Shown: in pieces, positions 11,466-22,600 of the stretch
Position numbering within the stretch: the first letter of the stretch is position 1
Layout: each line of letters begins with the position of its first letter
Source of the DNA: Lolium rigidum
Taxonomy: Eukaryota > Streptophyta > Magnoliopsida > Poales > Poaceae
DNA: 64,000 bases
Direction of reading: 5' to 3'
NCBI RefSeq assembly: GCF_022539505.1
Contig: NC_061514.1
Coordinates: 324,801,090-324,865,089 of the forward strand
The notes under the pieces: model-generated
Database searches by the model: none
What the model was told of the DNA's origin: nothing
What the model saw: the letters and a program-made list of their open reading frames with translations, nothing else
Made by a program: the position numbers and the translations under genes

Positions 11466-11511
11466 TACACACTTTCTGCGCCTAGCTGAAAGGCGTTAAA
11501 GAAAAGCGCTT

Positions 11512-11527
11512 ATGGGAGACAACCCAT
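11512..11527 (+). other. Conserved hairpin just after gag stop (E0)
   Basis: ATGGG-agacaa-CCCAT, about 47 bases after the stop codon. Equivalent hairpins sit at 41840-41855 (E2), 60511-60524 (E4) and 50494-50507 (old relative), where the closing pair changes from T-A to C-G. Confidence 0.7.
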
Positions 11528-14056
11528 GTTTTTACTCCAGTATTTTTGTTTTATATTTGTGTCTTGGAAGTTGTTTACTACTGTAGCAACCTCTCCTTAT
11601 CTTAGTTTTGAGTTTTGTTGTGCCAAGTTAAGCCGTTGATAGAAAAGTAAGTACTAGATTTGGATTACTGCGCAGAAACAGATTTCTTTGCTGTCACGAA
11701 TCTGGGTCTAATTATCTGTAGGTAACTCATAAAATTATGCCAATTTACGTGAGTGATCCTCAGATATGTACGCAACTTTCATTCAATTTGAGCATTTTCG
11801 TGTGAGCAAGTCTGGTGCCATTTTAAAATTCGTCAATACGAACTGTTCTGTTTTGACAGATTCTGCCTTTTATTTCGCATTGCCTCTTTCGCTATGTTGG
11901 ATGAATTTCTTTTATCCACTAATGTCCAGTAGCATTATGCAATGTCCAGAAGTGTTAAGAATGATTGTGTCACCTCTGAATATGTCAATTTATATTGTGC
12001 ACTAACCCTCTAATGAGTTGTTTCGAGTTTGGTGTGGAGGAAGTTTTCAAGGATCAAGAGAGGAGTATGATGCAACATGATCAAGGAGAGTGAAAGCTCT
12101 AAGCTTGGGGATGCACCCGGTGGTTCACCCCTGCATATATCAAGAAGACTCAAGCGTCTAAGCTTGGGGATGCCCAAGGCATCCCCTTCTTCATCGACAA
12201 ATTATCGGGTTCCTCCCCGAAACTATATTTTTATTCGGCCACATCTTATGTGCTTTTTCTTGGAGCGTCGGTTTGTTTTTGTTTTTGTTTTGTTTGAATA
12301 AAATGGATCCTAGCATTCACTTTATGGGAGAGATACACACTCCGCTGTAGCATATGGACAAATATGTCCTTGGTTTCTACTCATAGTATTCATGGCGAAG
12401 TTTCTCCTTCGTTAAATTGTTATATGGTTGGAATTGGAAAATGATACATGTAGTAATTGCTATAAATGTCTTGGGTAATGTGATACTTGGCAATTGTTGT
12501 GCTCATGTTTAAACTCTTGCATCATATGCTTTGCACCCATTAATGAAGAAATACATAGAGCATGCTAAAATTTGGTTTGCATATTTGGTTTCTCTAAGGT
12601 CTAGATAATTTCTAGTTTTGAGTTTGAACAACAAGGAAGACGGTGTAGAGTCTTATAATGTTTACAATATGTCTTTTATGTGAGTTTTTTCTGTACCGTT
12701 CATCCTTGTGTTTGTTTCAAATAACCTTGCTAGCCTAAACCTTGTATCGAGAGGGAATACTTCTCATGCATCCAAAATACTTGAGCCAACCACTATGCCA
12801 TTTGTGTCCACCATACCTACCTATACTACATGGTATTTTCCCGCCATTCCAAAGTAAATTGCTTGAGTGCTACCTTTAAAATTCCATCATTCACCTTTGC
12901 AATATATAGCTCATGGGACAAATAGCTTAAAAACTATTGTGGTATTGAATATGTAATTATGCACTTTATCCCTTATTAAGTTGCTTGTTGTGCGATAACC
13001 ATGTTTACTGGGGAACGCCATCAACTCATTGTTGAATTTCATGTGAGTTGCTATGCATGTTCGTCTTGTCTGAAGTAAGGGCGATCTACACCGAGTTGAA
13101 TGGTTTGAGCATGCATATTGTGAGAGAAGAACATTGGGCCGCTAACTAAAGCCATGATTCATGGTGGAAGTTTCAGTTTTGGACAAATATCCTCAAATCT
13201 CTAATGAGAAAAGAATTAATTGTTGTCAAATGCTTAAAGCATTAAAAGAGGAGTCCATTATCACGTTGTCTATGTTGTCCCGGTATGGATGTCTAAGTTG
13301 AGAATAATCAAAAGCGAGAAATCCAAATGCGAGCTTTCTCCTTAGACCTTTGTACGAGCGGCATAGAGGTACCCCTTTGTGAAACTTGGTTAAAGCATAT
13401 GTATTGCGGTGATAATCCAGGTAGTCCAAGCTAATTAGGACAAGGTGCGGGCACTATTAGTACACTATGCATGAGGCTTGCAACTTATAAGATATAATTT
13501 ACATGATGCATATGCTTTATTACTACCGTTGACAAAATTGTTTCATGTTTTCAAAATCAAAGCTCTAGCACAAATATAGCAATCGATGCTTTTCCTCTAT
13601 GAGGACCATTCTTTTACTTTCAATGTTGAGTCAGTTCACCTATTTCTCTCCACCTCAAGAAGCAAACACTTGTGTGAACTGTGCATTGATTCCTACATAC
13701 TTGCTTATTGCACTTATTATATTACTCTATGTTGACAATATCCATGAGATATATATGTTACAAGTTGAAAGCAACCGCTGAAACTTAATCTTCTTTTGTG
13801 TTGCTTCAATACCTTTACTTTGAATTATTGCTTTATGAGTTAACTCTTATGCAAGACTTATTGATGCTTGTCTTGAAGTGCTATTCATGAAAAGTCTTTG
13901 CTTTATGATTCACTTGTTTACTCATGTCATACACATTGTTTTGATCGCTGCATTCACTACATATGCTTTACAAATAGTATGGTCAAGTTTATGATGGCAT
14001 GTCACTCCAGAAATTATCTTTGTTATCGTTTTACCTGCTCGGGACGAGCAGTAACT
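11528..14056 (+). other. E0 3' untranslated region
   Basis: About 2.5 kb without a supported gene; ORFs are 60-80 residues and not conserved between copies. It is strongly similar to E2 (41856-44369) and E4 (60525-63032). It carries two internal copies of AAGCTTGGGGATGC (12101-12114 and 12160-12173), the second of which folds into GGGGATGCC-caa-GGCATCCCC (12166-12186). Confidence 0.75.
12101..12186 (+). repeat. Duplicated polypurine-tract motif with hairpin (E0)
   Basis: AAGCTTGGGGATGC occurs at 12101 and 12160, about 1.9 kb before the identical sequence that forms the actual PPT (14057-14070). The second copy is the left arm of a perfect 9-bp hairpin (12166-12174 and 12178-12186). The same arrangement is found at 42427-42509 in E2 and 61103-61187 in E4. 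Confidence 0.7.
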
Positions 14057-14070
14057 AAGCTTGGGGATGC
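14057..14070 (+). other. E0 polypurine tract
   Basis: AAGCTTGGGGATGC abuts the 3' LTR start TGATACG at 14071. This is the expected position for plus-strand priming. Confidence 0.8.
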
Positions 14071-15675
14071 TGATACGTCTCCAACGTATCGATAATTTCT
14101 TGTGTTCCATGCCACATTATTGATGTTATCTACATGTTTTATGCACACTTTATGTCATATTCGTGCATTTTCCGGAACTAACCTATTAACAAGATGCCGA
14201 AGTGCCGCTTGTCGTTTTCTCGCTGTTTTTGGTTTCGTAAATCCTAGTAAAGAAATATTCTCGGAATTGGACGAAATAAAAGCCCAGGGGCCTATTTTCT
14301 CACGAAGCTTCCGAAGTCCGAAGACGAGACGAAGAGGGGCCACGGGGTGGTCAAACCCTAGGGCGGCGCGGCCCCACCCTCGGCCGCGCCGGCCTATGGT
14401 GTGGGCCCCCGTGCCGCCTCTCGACTTGCCCTTCCGCCTACTTAAAGCCTCCGTGACGAAACCCCAGCACCGAGAGCCACGATACGGAAAACATTACCGA
14501 GACGCCGTCGCCGCCGATCCCATCTTGGGGGATCCCGGAGATCGCTCTCCGCACCCCGCCGGAGAGGGGAATCATCTCCCGGAGGACTCTACACCGCCAT
14601 GGTCGCCTCCGGAGTGATGAGTGAGTAGTCTACCCCTGGACTATGGGTCCATAGCAGTAGCTAGATGGTTGTCTTCTCCCCATTGTGCTATCATTGTCGG
14701 ATCTTGTGAGCTGCCTATCATGATCAAGATCATCTATATGTAATTCTATATGTTGCGTTTGTTGGGATCCGATGAATAGAGAATACTTGTTATGTTGATT
14801 ATCAAAGTTATGCTTATGTGTTATTTATGATCTTGCATGCTCTCCGTTTCTAGTAGAGGCTCTAGCCAAGTTTTTTACTTTTAACTCCAAGAGGGAGTAC
14901 TTATGCTCGATAGTGGGTTCATGCCTGCATTGACACACGGGACAGATGACAGAAAGTTCTAAGGTTGTGTTGTGCTCGTTGCCACTAGGGATAAAACATT
15001 GATGCTATGTCTAAGGATGTAGTTGTTGATTACATTACGCACCATACTTAATGCAATTGTCTCGTTGCTTTGCAACTTAATACTCGGAGGGGGTTCGGAT
15101 GATAACCTCGAAGGTGGACTTTTTAGGCATAGATGCGGTTGGATGGCGGTCTATGTACTTTGTCGTAATGCCCAATTAAATCTCACTATACTCATCATGA
15201 TATGTATGTGCATTGTCATGCTCTCTTTATTTGTCAATTGCCCAACCGTAATTTGTTCACCCAACATGCTGTTCGTCTTATGGGAGAGACACCTCTAGTG
15301 AACTGTGGACCCCGGTCCATTCTTTAATACTTGAAATACAATCTACTGCAATACTTGTTTTTACTGTTTTCTCTCGCAAACAATCATCTTCCACACAATA
15401 CGGTTAATCCTTTGTTACAGCAAGCCGGTGAGATTGACAACCTCACTCGTTTCGTTGGGGCAAAGTACTTTGGTTGTGTTGTGCAGGTTCCACGTTGGCG
15501 CCGGAATCTCCGGTGTTGCGCCGCACTACATCCCGCCGCCATCAACCTTCAACGTGCTTCTTGGCTCCTCCTGGTTCGATAAACCTTGGTTTCTTTCTGA
15601 GGGAAAACTTGCTGCTGTGCGCATCATACCTTCCTCTTGGGGTTGCCCAACGAACGTGTGAAATACACGCCGTCA
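14071..15675 (+). repeat. E0 3' LTR
   Basis: Complete LTR of about 1.6 kb, TGATACG to CGTCA, followed by TSD CTACC (15676-15680). It matches the split 5' LTR. The differences cluster at CTG/CAG/CCG (for example ggtttcag/ggtttcgt, ctactcgc/ctactgc). It contains the uninterrupted E1 target site around 15525-15540. Confidence 0.9.
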
Positions 15676-15680
15676 CTACC

Positions 15681-16004
15681 CTAGGCGCGTCCAGGGGCTG
15701 GGCCGCGCCTAGGGTCGATCTGGCCGCCCTGCTGCGCCTCTTTAACTCACCTTCGGACTTCGTCTTCGTTACGGTAAAATATTTACTTCGCCTTTTTGTT
15801 TCGTCCAATTCCGAGAATATTACATGTACAACTCTTCTGAAACCAAAAACAGCAGAAACATGGAACTGGCACTGTGGCATCTTGTTAATAGGTTAGTGCC
15901 GGAAAATGTATAAAAGTGCAACGAAGTGTAAGTAAAACATAGTGGAATTGGTGTAAAACAAGCATGTAGCATCAAAAATTATAGATACGTTTGAGACGTA
16001 TCGA
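15681..16004 (-). mobile_element. LTR of element A, proximal part
   Basis: On the minus strand it begins at 16004 with an LTR start (tcgatacgtctcaaacg, where tgatacg is expected: another CTG to CTCG change). It runs to the E0 insertion and continues at 673-1. The adjacent minus-strand PPT-like sequence aagcttagggatgc is the complement of 16005-16018. Confidence 0.78.
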
Positions 16005-17282
16005 GCATCCCTAAGCTTAGCTCCTGCTCGTCCTCGAGTAGGTAAGTGATAACAAAAATATTTTTAAGGTGACATGCACTATCACAATCTTGATCAAACT
16101 ATTGTAAAGCATTGTAAGCTGGAATCAAAGTACTATAAACACAGGCATGATAGATATAATTCTAACAATAGAACTTAGCAACTATGTTATAACATGAGAA
16201 GTAACTCAAACAAAAGATCATGAATAATTATGTAATGAAAGCAACTGTTTGTTTATGAGCATAGAGAAAACATAGCAAAGTGGTATTCAGCTTGTCCTTT
16301 ATGGAATAGCAAAACATAATTTCTACAACACCTTTAAAGTTCAGAGGATTACTAGATACAAGTAATTTAAGAACAAGTAATAGCATAAGAATCAATCAAT
16401 AAGTCTTGGGACTATGCACATTATACTCAGAATGACAACTATGCTCTCTTAATTGGTGCATAAAGCAAGAAGATGAAGACTCAACGTAAAAGTAAAAGAA
16501 AGGACCTTCGAGGAAGGAAGTAAGAATCAACAATTTTTATAAAAATTTCAAAAAAGGTATGGTACTTATTAGCTTTGAGGTCGCATTGCCCCTATCATAG
16601 GCATCTTGAATGGTTAAAGTTAATGTGAGTGCAAAAATGAGTCATATGCGTGACAAATCATAAGTTTAAAATCTCATGCCCCTTGAATACGAGTACCTAC
16701 ACCTCATGCTACTAAACTTAGGTTCCAAATAAGTTCTTGTCATTGTAAATATACATGTATCATTAAGAACGGAGCAGGGGTACCTCTTGCCCCATGATAT
16801 GTAAGTACTCTTTCATATAAGTGCAATCCCACACCAAAATGACAAGACAAACAGACAATGAGCATCTCAGCAATCCTTTTATTTACTATGGGTATAGCTT
16901 TTTATTGAAGATGCTTCATAGAATACTCACTATGGAATGTTGTAAACTTCCACCATGAATGATGCATGGCTTAGGTTAGCGGCCCGGCGTTTCTCTAACA
17001 CATATACAAACTCCATAGACTTACAAGTTTCCATTTTATTTCGCATCGATAGGCATCCATAAGCAAAAGATCATGATATCAATGTTGAAAGCGTGCCCCA
17101 TAAAAGCATGGTTGTGCCAACTCCCAATTTACAACTTGTAAGTATATAATCAATACATAAGATAGTCACAATGGTTCAAGTTTATTAAGTGCAAGAAAAT
17201 AAATGTGTCATCAAGTTCGTGAAAGCTTCATCCGTATTCATATTGCCATGATGTTGATCCCCTTCTTGTATGAGTAGTCCCT
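16005..17282 (-). mobile_element. Element A 3' internal region, decayed
   Basis: On the minus strand this aligns by eye with the 3' UTR shared by E0, E2 and E4. Examples are a PPT-proximal 'gacgagcaggagc' (about 16020-16032) and the complement of the 'gccgctaactaaagccatg' landmark at about 16955-16985. It is much more diverged and has no coding frame. The homology becomes unclear past about 17100. Confidence 0.6.
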
Positions 17283-18180
17283 TTGTTGTTGGGGAGATAT
17301 GGACAAACCCTAGTAATATTATGATGTGAAATAAAGATGTTTTATACCTTTGATCAATTAATGTGTGTTAGTTTTCTCTCTTGATATTACGTGTTGTGCA
17401 CCATGTAATATATGCCTTATAGTCTTGAGAGGGAACTAACCTTTGAAGTGTGGTGAAGTGAACGGCGGGAAGTGACATTACCATATCGGCATTCTAACAC
17501 ATGGATGGGGTGATAAGAGGGATTCACTAAGCTCATATCGATGACCATGTAGCCCCTTAATAACACTAGTCCATATGTGTCTGCAAGAGGCTAGGTGTTG
17601 TGGTTATTTAGATATGCGATGACAGATGACTTTCTGGGCGCATCTTATTATGGAGCTCTCCCCACACATAACTTGGCAAAGATATAGTTCATTCTAATCA
17701 TAAGTAATAGCAATACTAGTGGTGAAACCTACACTCCTTGAGAACCCCTCAACCATACAACAGACACACTCTCAACACTCTCTTGTTCTTGGTTCCATTA
17801 GTTTATTTCTTTGTTCTTATTTACTTTAGCTATCAACAAAAATCAACCCTTATATACTTTATCTTGAAATTAGAATAACATACAAGTACCCTCTAGATAA
17901 TAGTAGCGAGAGGCATTAAGACCCTAACCAGTAGCTCCTGGTGGTTCGATACTCTTATTTCGAAACTAGCTACAATCGATCGTGTTCTTACAGTTATCAA
18001 GCTATTTTCTTGCGCTGTTACCAGAGAGCTCAGCGCTTTTGTTTTTTATCTTTAGTTATTAATTTGTCATTGTTGTACTAAAGGTATTTACTAGCTTCAA
18101 GTTGTTACCATTTTTTTTTGTTATTGCTTTTACTTATTTGAATAGAACAAAAAAATTATGAAACCAAAAACTATAAAAGT
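17283..18180 (+). mobile_element. Truncated retroelement: LTR end plus degenerate PBS
   Basis: An LTR 3' end is suggested by 'acagttatca' ending at 17999. It is followed by a PBS-like 'ttgcgctgttaccagagag' (18011-18029), a decayed form of the TGGCGCCGTTGCCGGGGA type. AT-rich leader follows. The left boundary and family are uncertain. Confidence 0.45.
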
Positions 18181-18925
18181 TGTTTCTATTAATATTGTCT
18201 TCCAAGATGTCTATCAGAGAACTTATGCAACTTAAATTTGCAGGAGAAGGGATGCAATGAATTGCTAAACATTGTTGCTCAAGAAGATGACAATATGTAC
18301 AATGAGAAGAACACATAACAAGTGGTGAGGCACAGGTAAACGACATGTATTATCAAGTGATATGTTTTGCTCACACATTATGTTCTTCTTATCAATTAAT
18401 ATGTCCTCAATGTATGTGTGCCAGAAATTTTTTCTTTCAATATTCACATACTTATTACGAATCCTTGGCGTCTTTCCATAGTAATGATGCTAATAGGGAA
18501 TTGATAGAATATATTCTTTACAAAGGTGCCCATCAGCTATTGCGTTGGATGAAGTTAACGGCGTCGGGATCTGGTGATCACGGGGAAGATCCTCATCCGA
18601 TGTGCCACAAAGTCTCGGTCTCGTCGCTTGCGATGGTCCGGTTCAAAGGCTAGGAAAGCATTCCTGTATGCGAATGTGCTCTCCCAAATATAGGTACGGT
18701 AGCTGTTCACCTATTGTTTTTCGGTGCTTCCTTGGTGGCAGCGGGGAACGATGGTGGACAACAGGTCGGCTAGGCACAAATTTCTTCAAGGGTGAAAGTT
18801 TAATTTTACTTCTTATGGAGTTCTTTTGCAAGTTTGTTGCACAAGCAATGTTTGTCTGGGGTGGTGACTATATGTGTAATCTTTACGGATTGTTTGATAA
18901 AATATATGGTTAATGAAAAAAAAAA
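18181..18925 (+). other. Unassigned segment ending in poly(A)
   Basis: A possible decayed gag start (ATG at 18209) is soon interrupted. The segment 18500-18915 ends in a run of ten A (18916-18925), which resembles the tail of a retroposed or LINE sequence on the plus strand. No reading frame supports a product. Confidence 0.3.
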
Positions 18926-18929
18926 GTTC

Positions 18930-19573
18930 CACGGAAGGCCCGCACGTTTCCCCCTTTCTGTATATTCCACTCAATGCATGCCGCAAAGCCAAATTCTGCT
19001 TGCCTAACCTTCTTGGATGGATTTTCTCCATCATAAACGAATAGAGGAGGTGGTGATGATGATCCCGGCAATTCTGGGTATATGGTTTATCAATTTTGCC
19101 CAGATCTTTTTGGCAAAGCGGCAAGAGAACCACAGGTGGGCCTCCAGCTCGTCAGCCTGATCGCATAAACAACAGGTAGGGCAATGAAGCCAGCCTCGAT
19201 GTCTCTTTTTGTCTGAAGTCCAATTCCTGTTCTGAAGCAACATCCACCAGCATTTGACCTTGTGCTCCACCTTGATCTTCCAAACATTGTGCAACAGGGG
19301 TTGACAGATTCTCGAAAGAGCTGAAATTCATAAGCACTGGAAATAGAGTAGATGTCATCAGCCGTTAGCGTCCACAGAATCAGGTCCCTTCCCTCAGAGA
19401 GCACCACACTATGAATTTTTTGCCAGAGGAGCAAGAACTGATCAAGCTGCGATTCCAAGTTCAGGCGAACCATCAAGTTTTTCTTGCGAGTAGTAAGAGG
19501 CAGGCCCGGGGTAAATATTCTTAGGCGTGGCACCATCAAGCCAGGGAGAGTGCTGAAATTGGAAAATATCTTA
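18930..19573 (-). pseudogene. LINE reverse-transcriptase C-terminal (zf-RVT) fragment
   Basis: Minus-strand translation of 19599-19031 in two frames gives the plant LINE C-terminal zinc-binding module. The segment LWTLTADDIYSISSAYEFQLF (split by position near 19370-19320) leads to VEHKVKCWWMLLQNRNWT and then C-P-T-C-C-L-C-D, ending in LWFSCRFAKKIWAKL. Frame changes and the absence of the RT core and endonuclease show a 5'-truncated, decayed copy. Its 5' side is bounded by a Stowaway MITE. Confidence 0.72.
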
Positions 19574-19661
19574 CTCCCTCCATTCATAAAAGATATCACA
19601 ACCTTGTCTAAATTTGCATTTTTTTGATAAAGTTAAGACATCCTTTTATGAACAAAGCGAG
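19574..19661. mobile_element. Stowaway MITE
   Basis: 88 bp with terminal inverted repeats (CTCCCTCCATTCATAAAAG and the complement of CTTTTATGAACAAAGCGAG), flanked by TA on both sides (19572-19573 and 19662-19663). This is the hallmark of Tc1/mariner-related Stowaway elements. Confidence 0.8.
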
Positions 19662-19663
19662 TA

Positions 19664-22600
19664 GTTGATTTAGTTGGAGTAGAATGAGCAAAATGAATAT
19701 AGAGACAGAGCCTAATAGCTATAACGGATTTGCAGCACCCGGAGTTCCAGTCCTCACTATATTTGAAAAAAAAATTGTACTTTTGAATTCCAACATTTAT
19801 TCCGTGAATACATACACATGCCCAGGATATTATTGCAAAGTTTTGTTAGAAATTCTATTGTATTTTAAGCTGCAAAATAAAAAATTCTGGCTGTATATAG
19901 GACTATAAAAGAGATTTTCGGATTATAAAACTCCCTTTTTTCAGAAAATTTATTTTTTGTGACCCAAAATACAATGTATAATTCTCCGAAACTTGTACCA
20001 TGCCTTCAAATGTGTAAATGCAGTAGCTAGAATTTTTTTAATTTTTTTCAAATATAGAAAGGACTGTAGTCTTAGAAATGTGATCGGGTGCTAATGCCAG
20101 TTATCCCCTAATAGCATGTGCCCATTATTGTTCCCTGAAACATGATATCTTATAGGAACCAGTCTTTTCTTTCTTATAACCGCCATTTCGGAGGCAATTT
20201 ACACTGTCCGGCGCATATGGAAATATGGAAGGAGCATTGCAGGCGCATGAATCTTCGACGATCGCTAGGTCACAGAATCCCAGCTTTTCGGCTTGATCAA
20301 ATCTGAGATGCAGCTTGCTCGCCGCACCTACATTTAGGACATCGTAATGGATGGTGCTTGAAGATCCTGGCTAGTTTGAGGTCTGGGGGCGGTCTACTGG
20401 GTAGCGAGGCTACGTGATAGTTGGATCGCGCACGTGACAGAGCGGTGTAAGTCGAGGCGGCGGCTTTGGGGCTAGAGGTGCTAGTTTGTGTTGTTGGCTG
20501 CGTTGTGTGGACGACAACGCTTGTGTTGTTCTTTTGTCTTATTTTTCTTATCGGGTAATATATAATTTGTATGGTTTTTAGACCTTGTTTCTCTTACAAA
20601 CTGGACCGCTCTCTTCTATCTAACCGAGCAGCAGATATCGGCCACTTTTACCTCAAAAAAAGAAAGATCCTAGCTAGTCCTTTAGTTTCTTCAGACCCCA
20701 ACTACTTGCTCTTTATTTTTTTGCTTTTGAATCTGTCACATCTAAACTCTCCTCTTCGGAAATGCATTGAGTACCCTGCCTCCTTCAGAAAAACAGCCAT
20801 TTCATAGTCTCCTATCCTTTTTATGAGATTTTTTTTCATATTTCTTCTACCTATAAGAGTAAAAAAAAAAGGAGCATAAATGTTTTGTTCAGCTCGCTCT
20901 GTGATGTATACTGTTCTTGCGGACGAAACTGGTATTTGTTTCTCGTCCATCTGATCTTTCTTGGCCCATTTGACAGATTGGGCCTAAGCAGCCATGAAGG
21001 CTTTCGCGTTGGGAGCCCACACTCCTCGTCAGCATGGCTTGGCTCATGTTTCAGCACAAATGCTCCTTCCATTCCTGCCCTAGAATTTTGTATTTTTTTT
21101 TGTACTACATTGGTTCTAAATACTTGCTAAATTCACATAGATTTTACCCTACACTTTTACTTAATCTACGGCAGGTTTTTAGGCCCGGGGGGAGTACTTG
21201 TGTTGCGGGTTGTATTCTGTGTACTATGTACTGAGTATATGCGTTCCTGATACACGCAAACTATTTGTAACACAAAATGGTAAGTATTAGTAGCCGCGGT
21301 TATCACTCACGGGGAAATTGGAAGAGAAATCCAGAATATGAGTTAGCCTCATGATATATTTCCTGATATAACAACACATGCTGTAACGATTTACTTCCTA
21401 ATTAGCAGGAGTTGAAAAATCAAAATCAACCCCATGTAGCTAGCGCCTGCGCAAGGAGCCAAGAGGAAGCAGCGGAGAGGCCGTTGAAGGATGAATTAGG
21501 TAGAAAGCGCGCGATTATCGTCAGCCAGACGCCACTATTCTAATCCTTTCCGACGCTTTAATCGTTTTCAGTATTATACTTGTCGGATACGCTTACCTAA
21601 TACTCCCCCAAAAAAGGTTATGCTGCTCCGTCTGGTACAAGCCAAAGAATTACACATCCTTCCCCATCATCAAGTTGGCTAGTACGTACGGATACCGCCC
21701 TTTGGCAAGACAATTCCCGTCACCTTTATGACTTTGAACGAGCTATATATGTACATATACAATATTAAATCAATCAATCGGATACGGCAGTGATATGCGC
21801 AGACATACGCACAGGGCTACCTAATCCATCATTTCACCATGTGCGTACGTGTAAAGCCACGGCCGGCAGCACGTTGCTGCGTACGTACAATCATTCTCCC
21901 CCCGGACCCGCGCATCGTAGGCGACGTGCCTGCGTAAGCCTACCTATTCTATCTGCCATGTTGTACTAACCCGGCTCAACAAATACACTATGTATATGGC
22001 TTTTTTGTTGTGAAAAACCTAAGTTCATATGTTATCTAAAACCAGCCCTTACAAGAACATCCTTGCAACAAAAGAAATAATATATGAGTCCTTGAAAATT
22101 TGATATATGTCATCCCCAAGTATTTACTACCGAGGCGCGCTTGAAGATAATCCCAATTCAGCTCAAAATATAGATGGAGACAAAAAAAACTTGCAAGTTT
22201 CCCGACAAAGCTGGCAAAGGCAGAACTTGAGGACACTATGCTACGACATCATCCCCTCTATAGACTGTTGTTGTCGTAGTCAAACGCTTATGACCGCAAG
22301 ATCTAATCCCCAACGATCGACACCAAACTCCCGCACGTCGACACTCCTCCGCGAAATAATATCAATCTTTATTCTCCTCATCATCGATGCCTCTGCCTTG
22401 ATACAAAGCACTCGACTCAACAAGGACTGAACACCCGATTGGAGGTTCCCCACCCTCCGGTCGCCATAGGGTAAGGGAATCAGTTAGGCCAGCGCGGTCG
22501 GCCGAGGGTAGGACCTTGATCGCCTCATGTGGGAGCCGCCCTAGAAAAACCGCTCCCTATGACCACATGATAAGAGATCAATTAACATGAGGCGATCCAT

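Larger units (their letters stand above)
679..15675 (+). mobile_element. E0: non-autonomous Gypsy-type LTR retrotransposon (gag-protease only)
   Basis: Full-length element flanked by the 5-bp TSD CTACC (674-678 and 15676-15680). The LTRs start TGATACG and end in TCA. The 5' LTR (679-2135 plus 8891-9036) is interrupted by E1; the 3' LTR is 14071-15675. Inside are a tRNA-Asp-type PBS, one gag-protease reading frame, a long 3' UTR and a PPT. No reverse transcriptase, RNase H or integrase motif was found between 11466 and 14070. It therefore resembles the TR-GAG class, which depends on enzymes supplied by an autonomous relative. Excluding E1 and its duplicated target, the element is about 8.2 kb. 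Confidence 0.9.

Noticed and set aside
11466..14070. A lost pol gene in the E0/E2/E4 3' regions
   Set aside because: No YxDD-type RT core, RNase H or HHCC/DDE integrase motif in any frame, and all three elements share the same non-coding layout.
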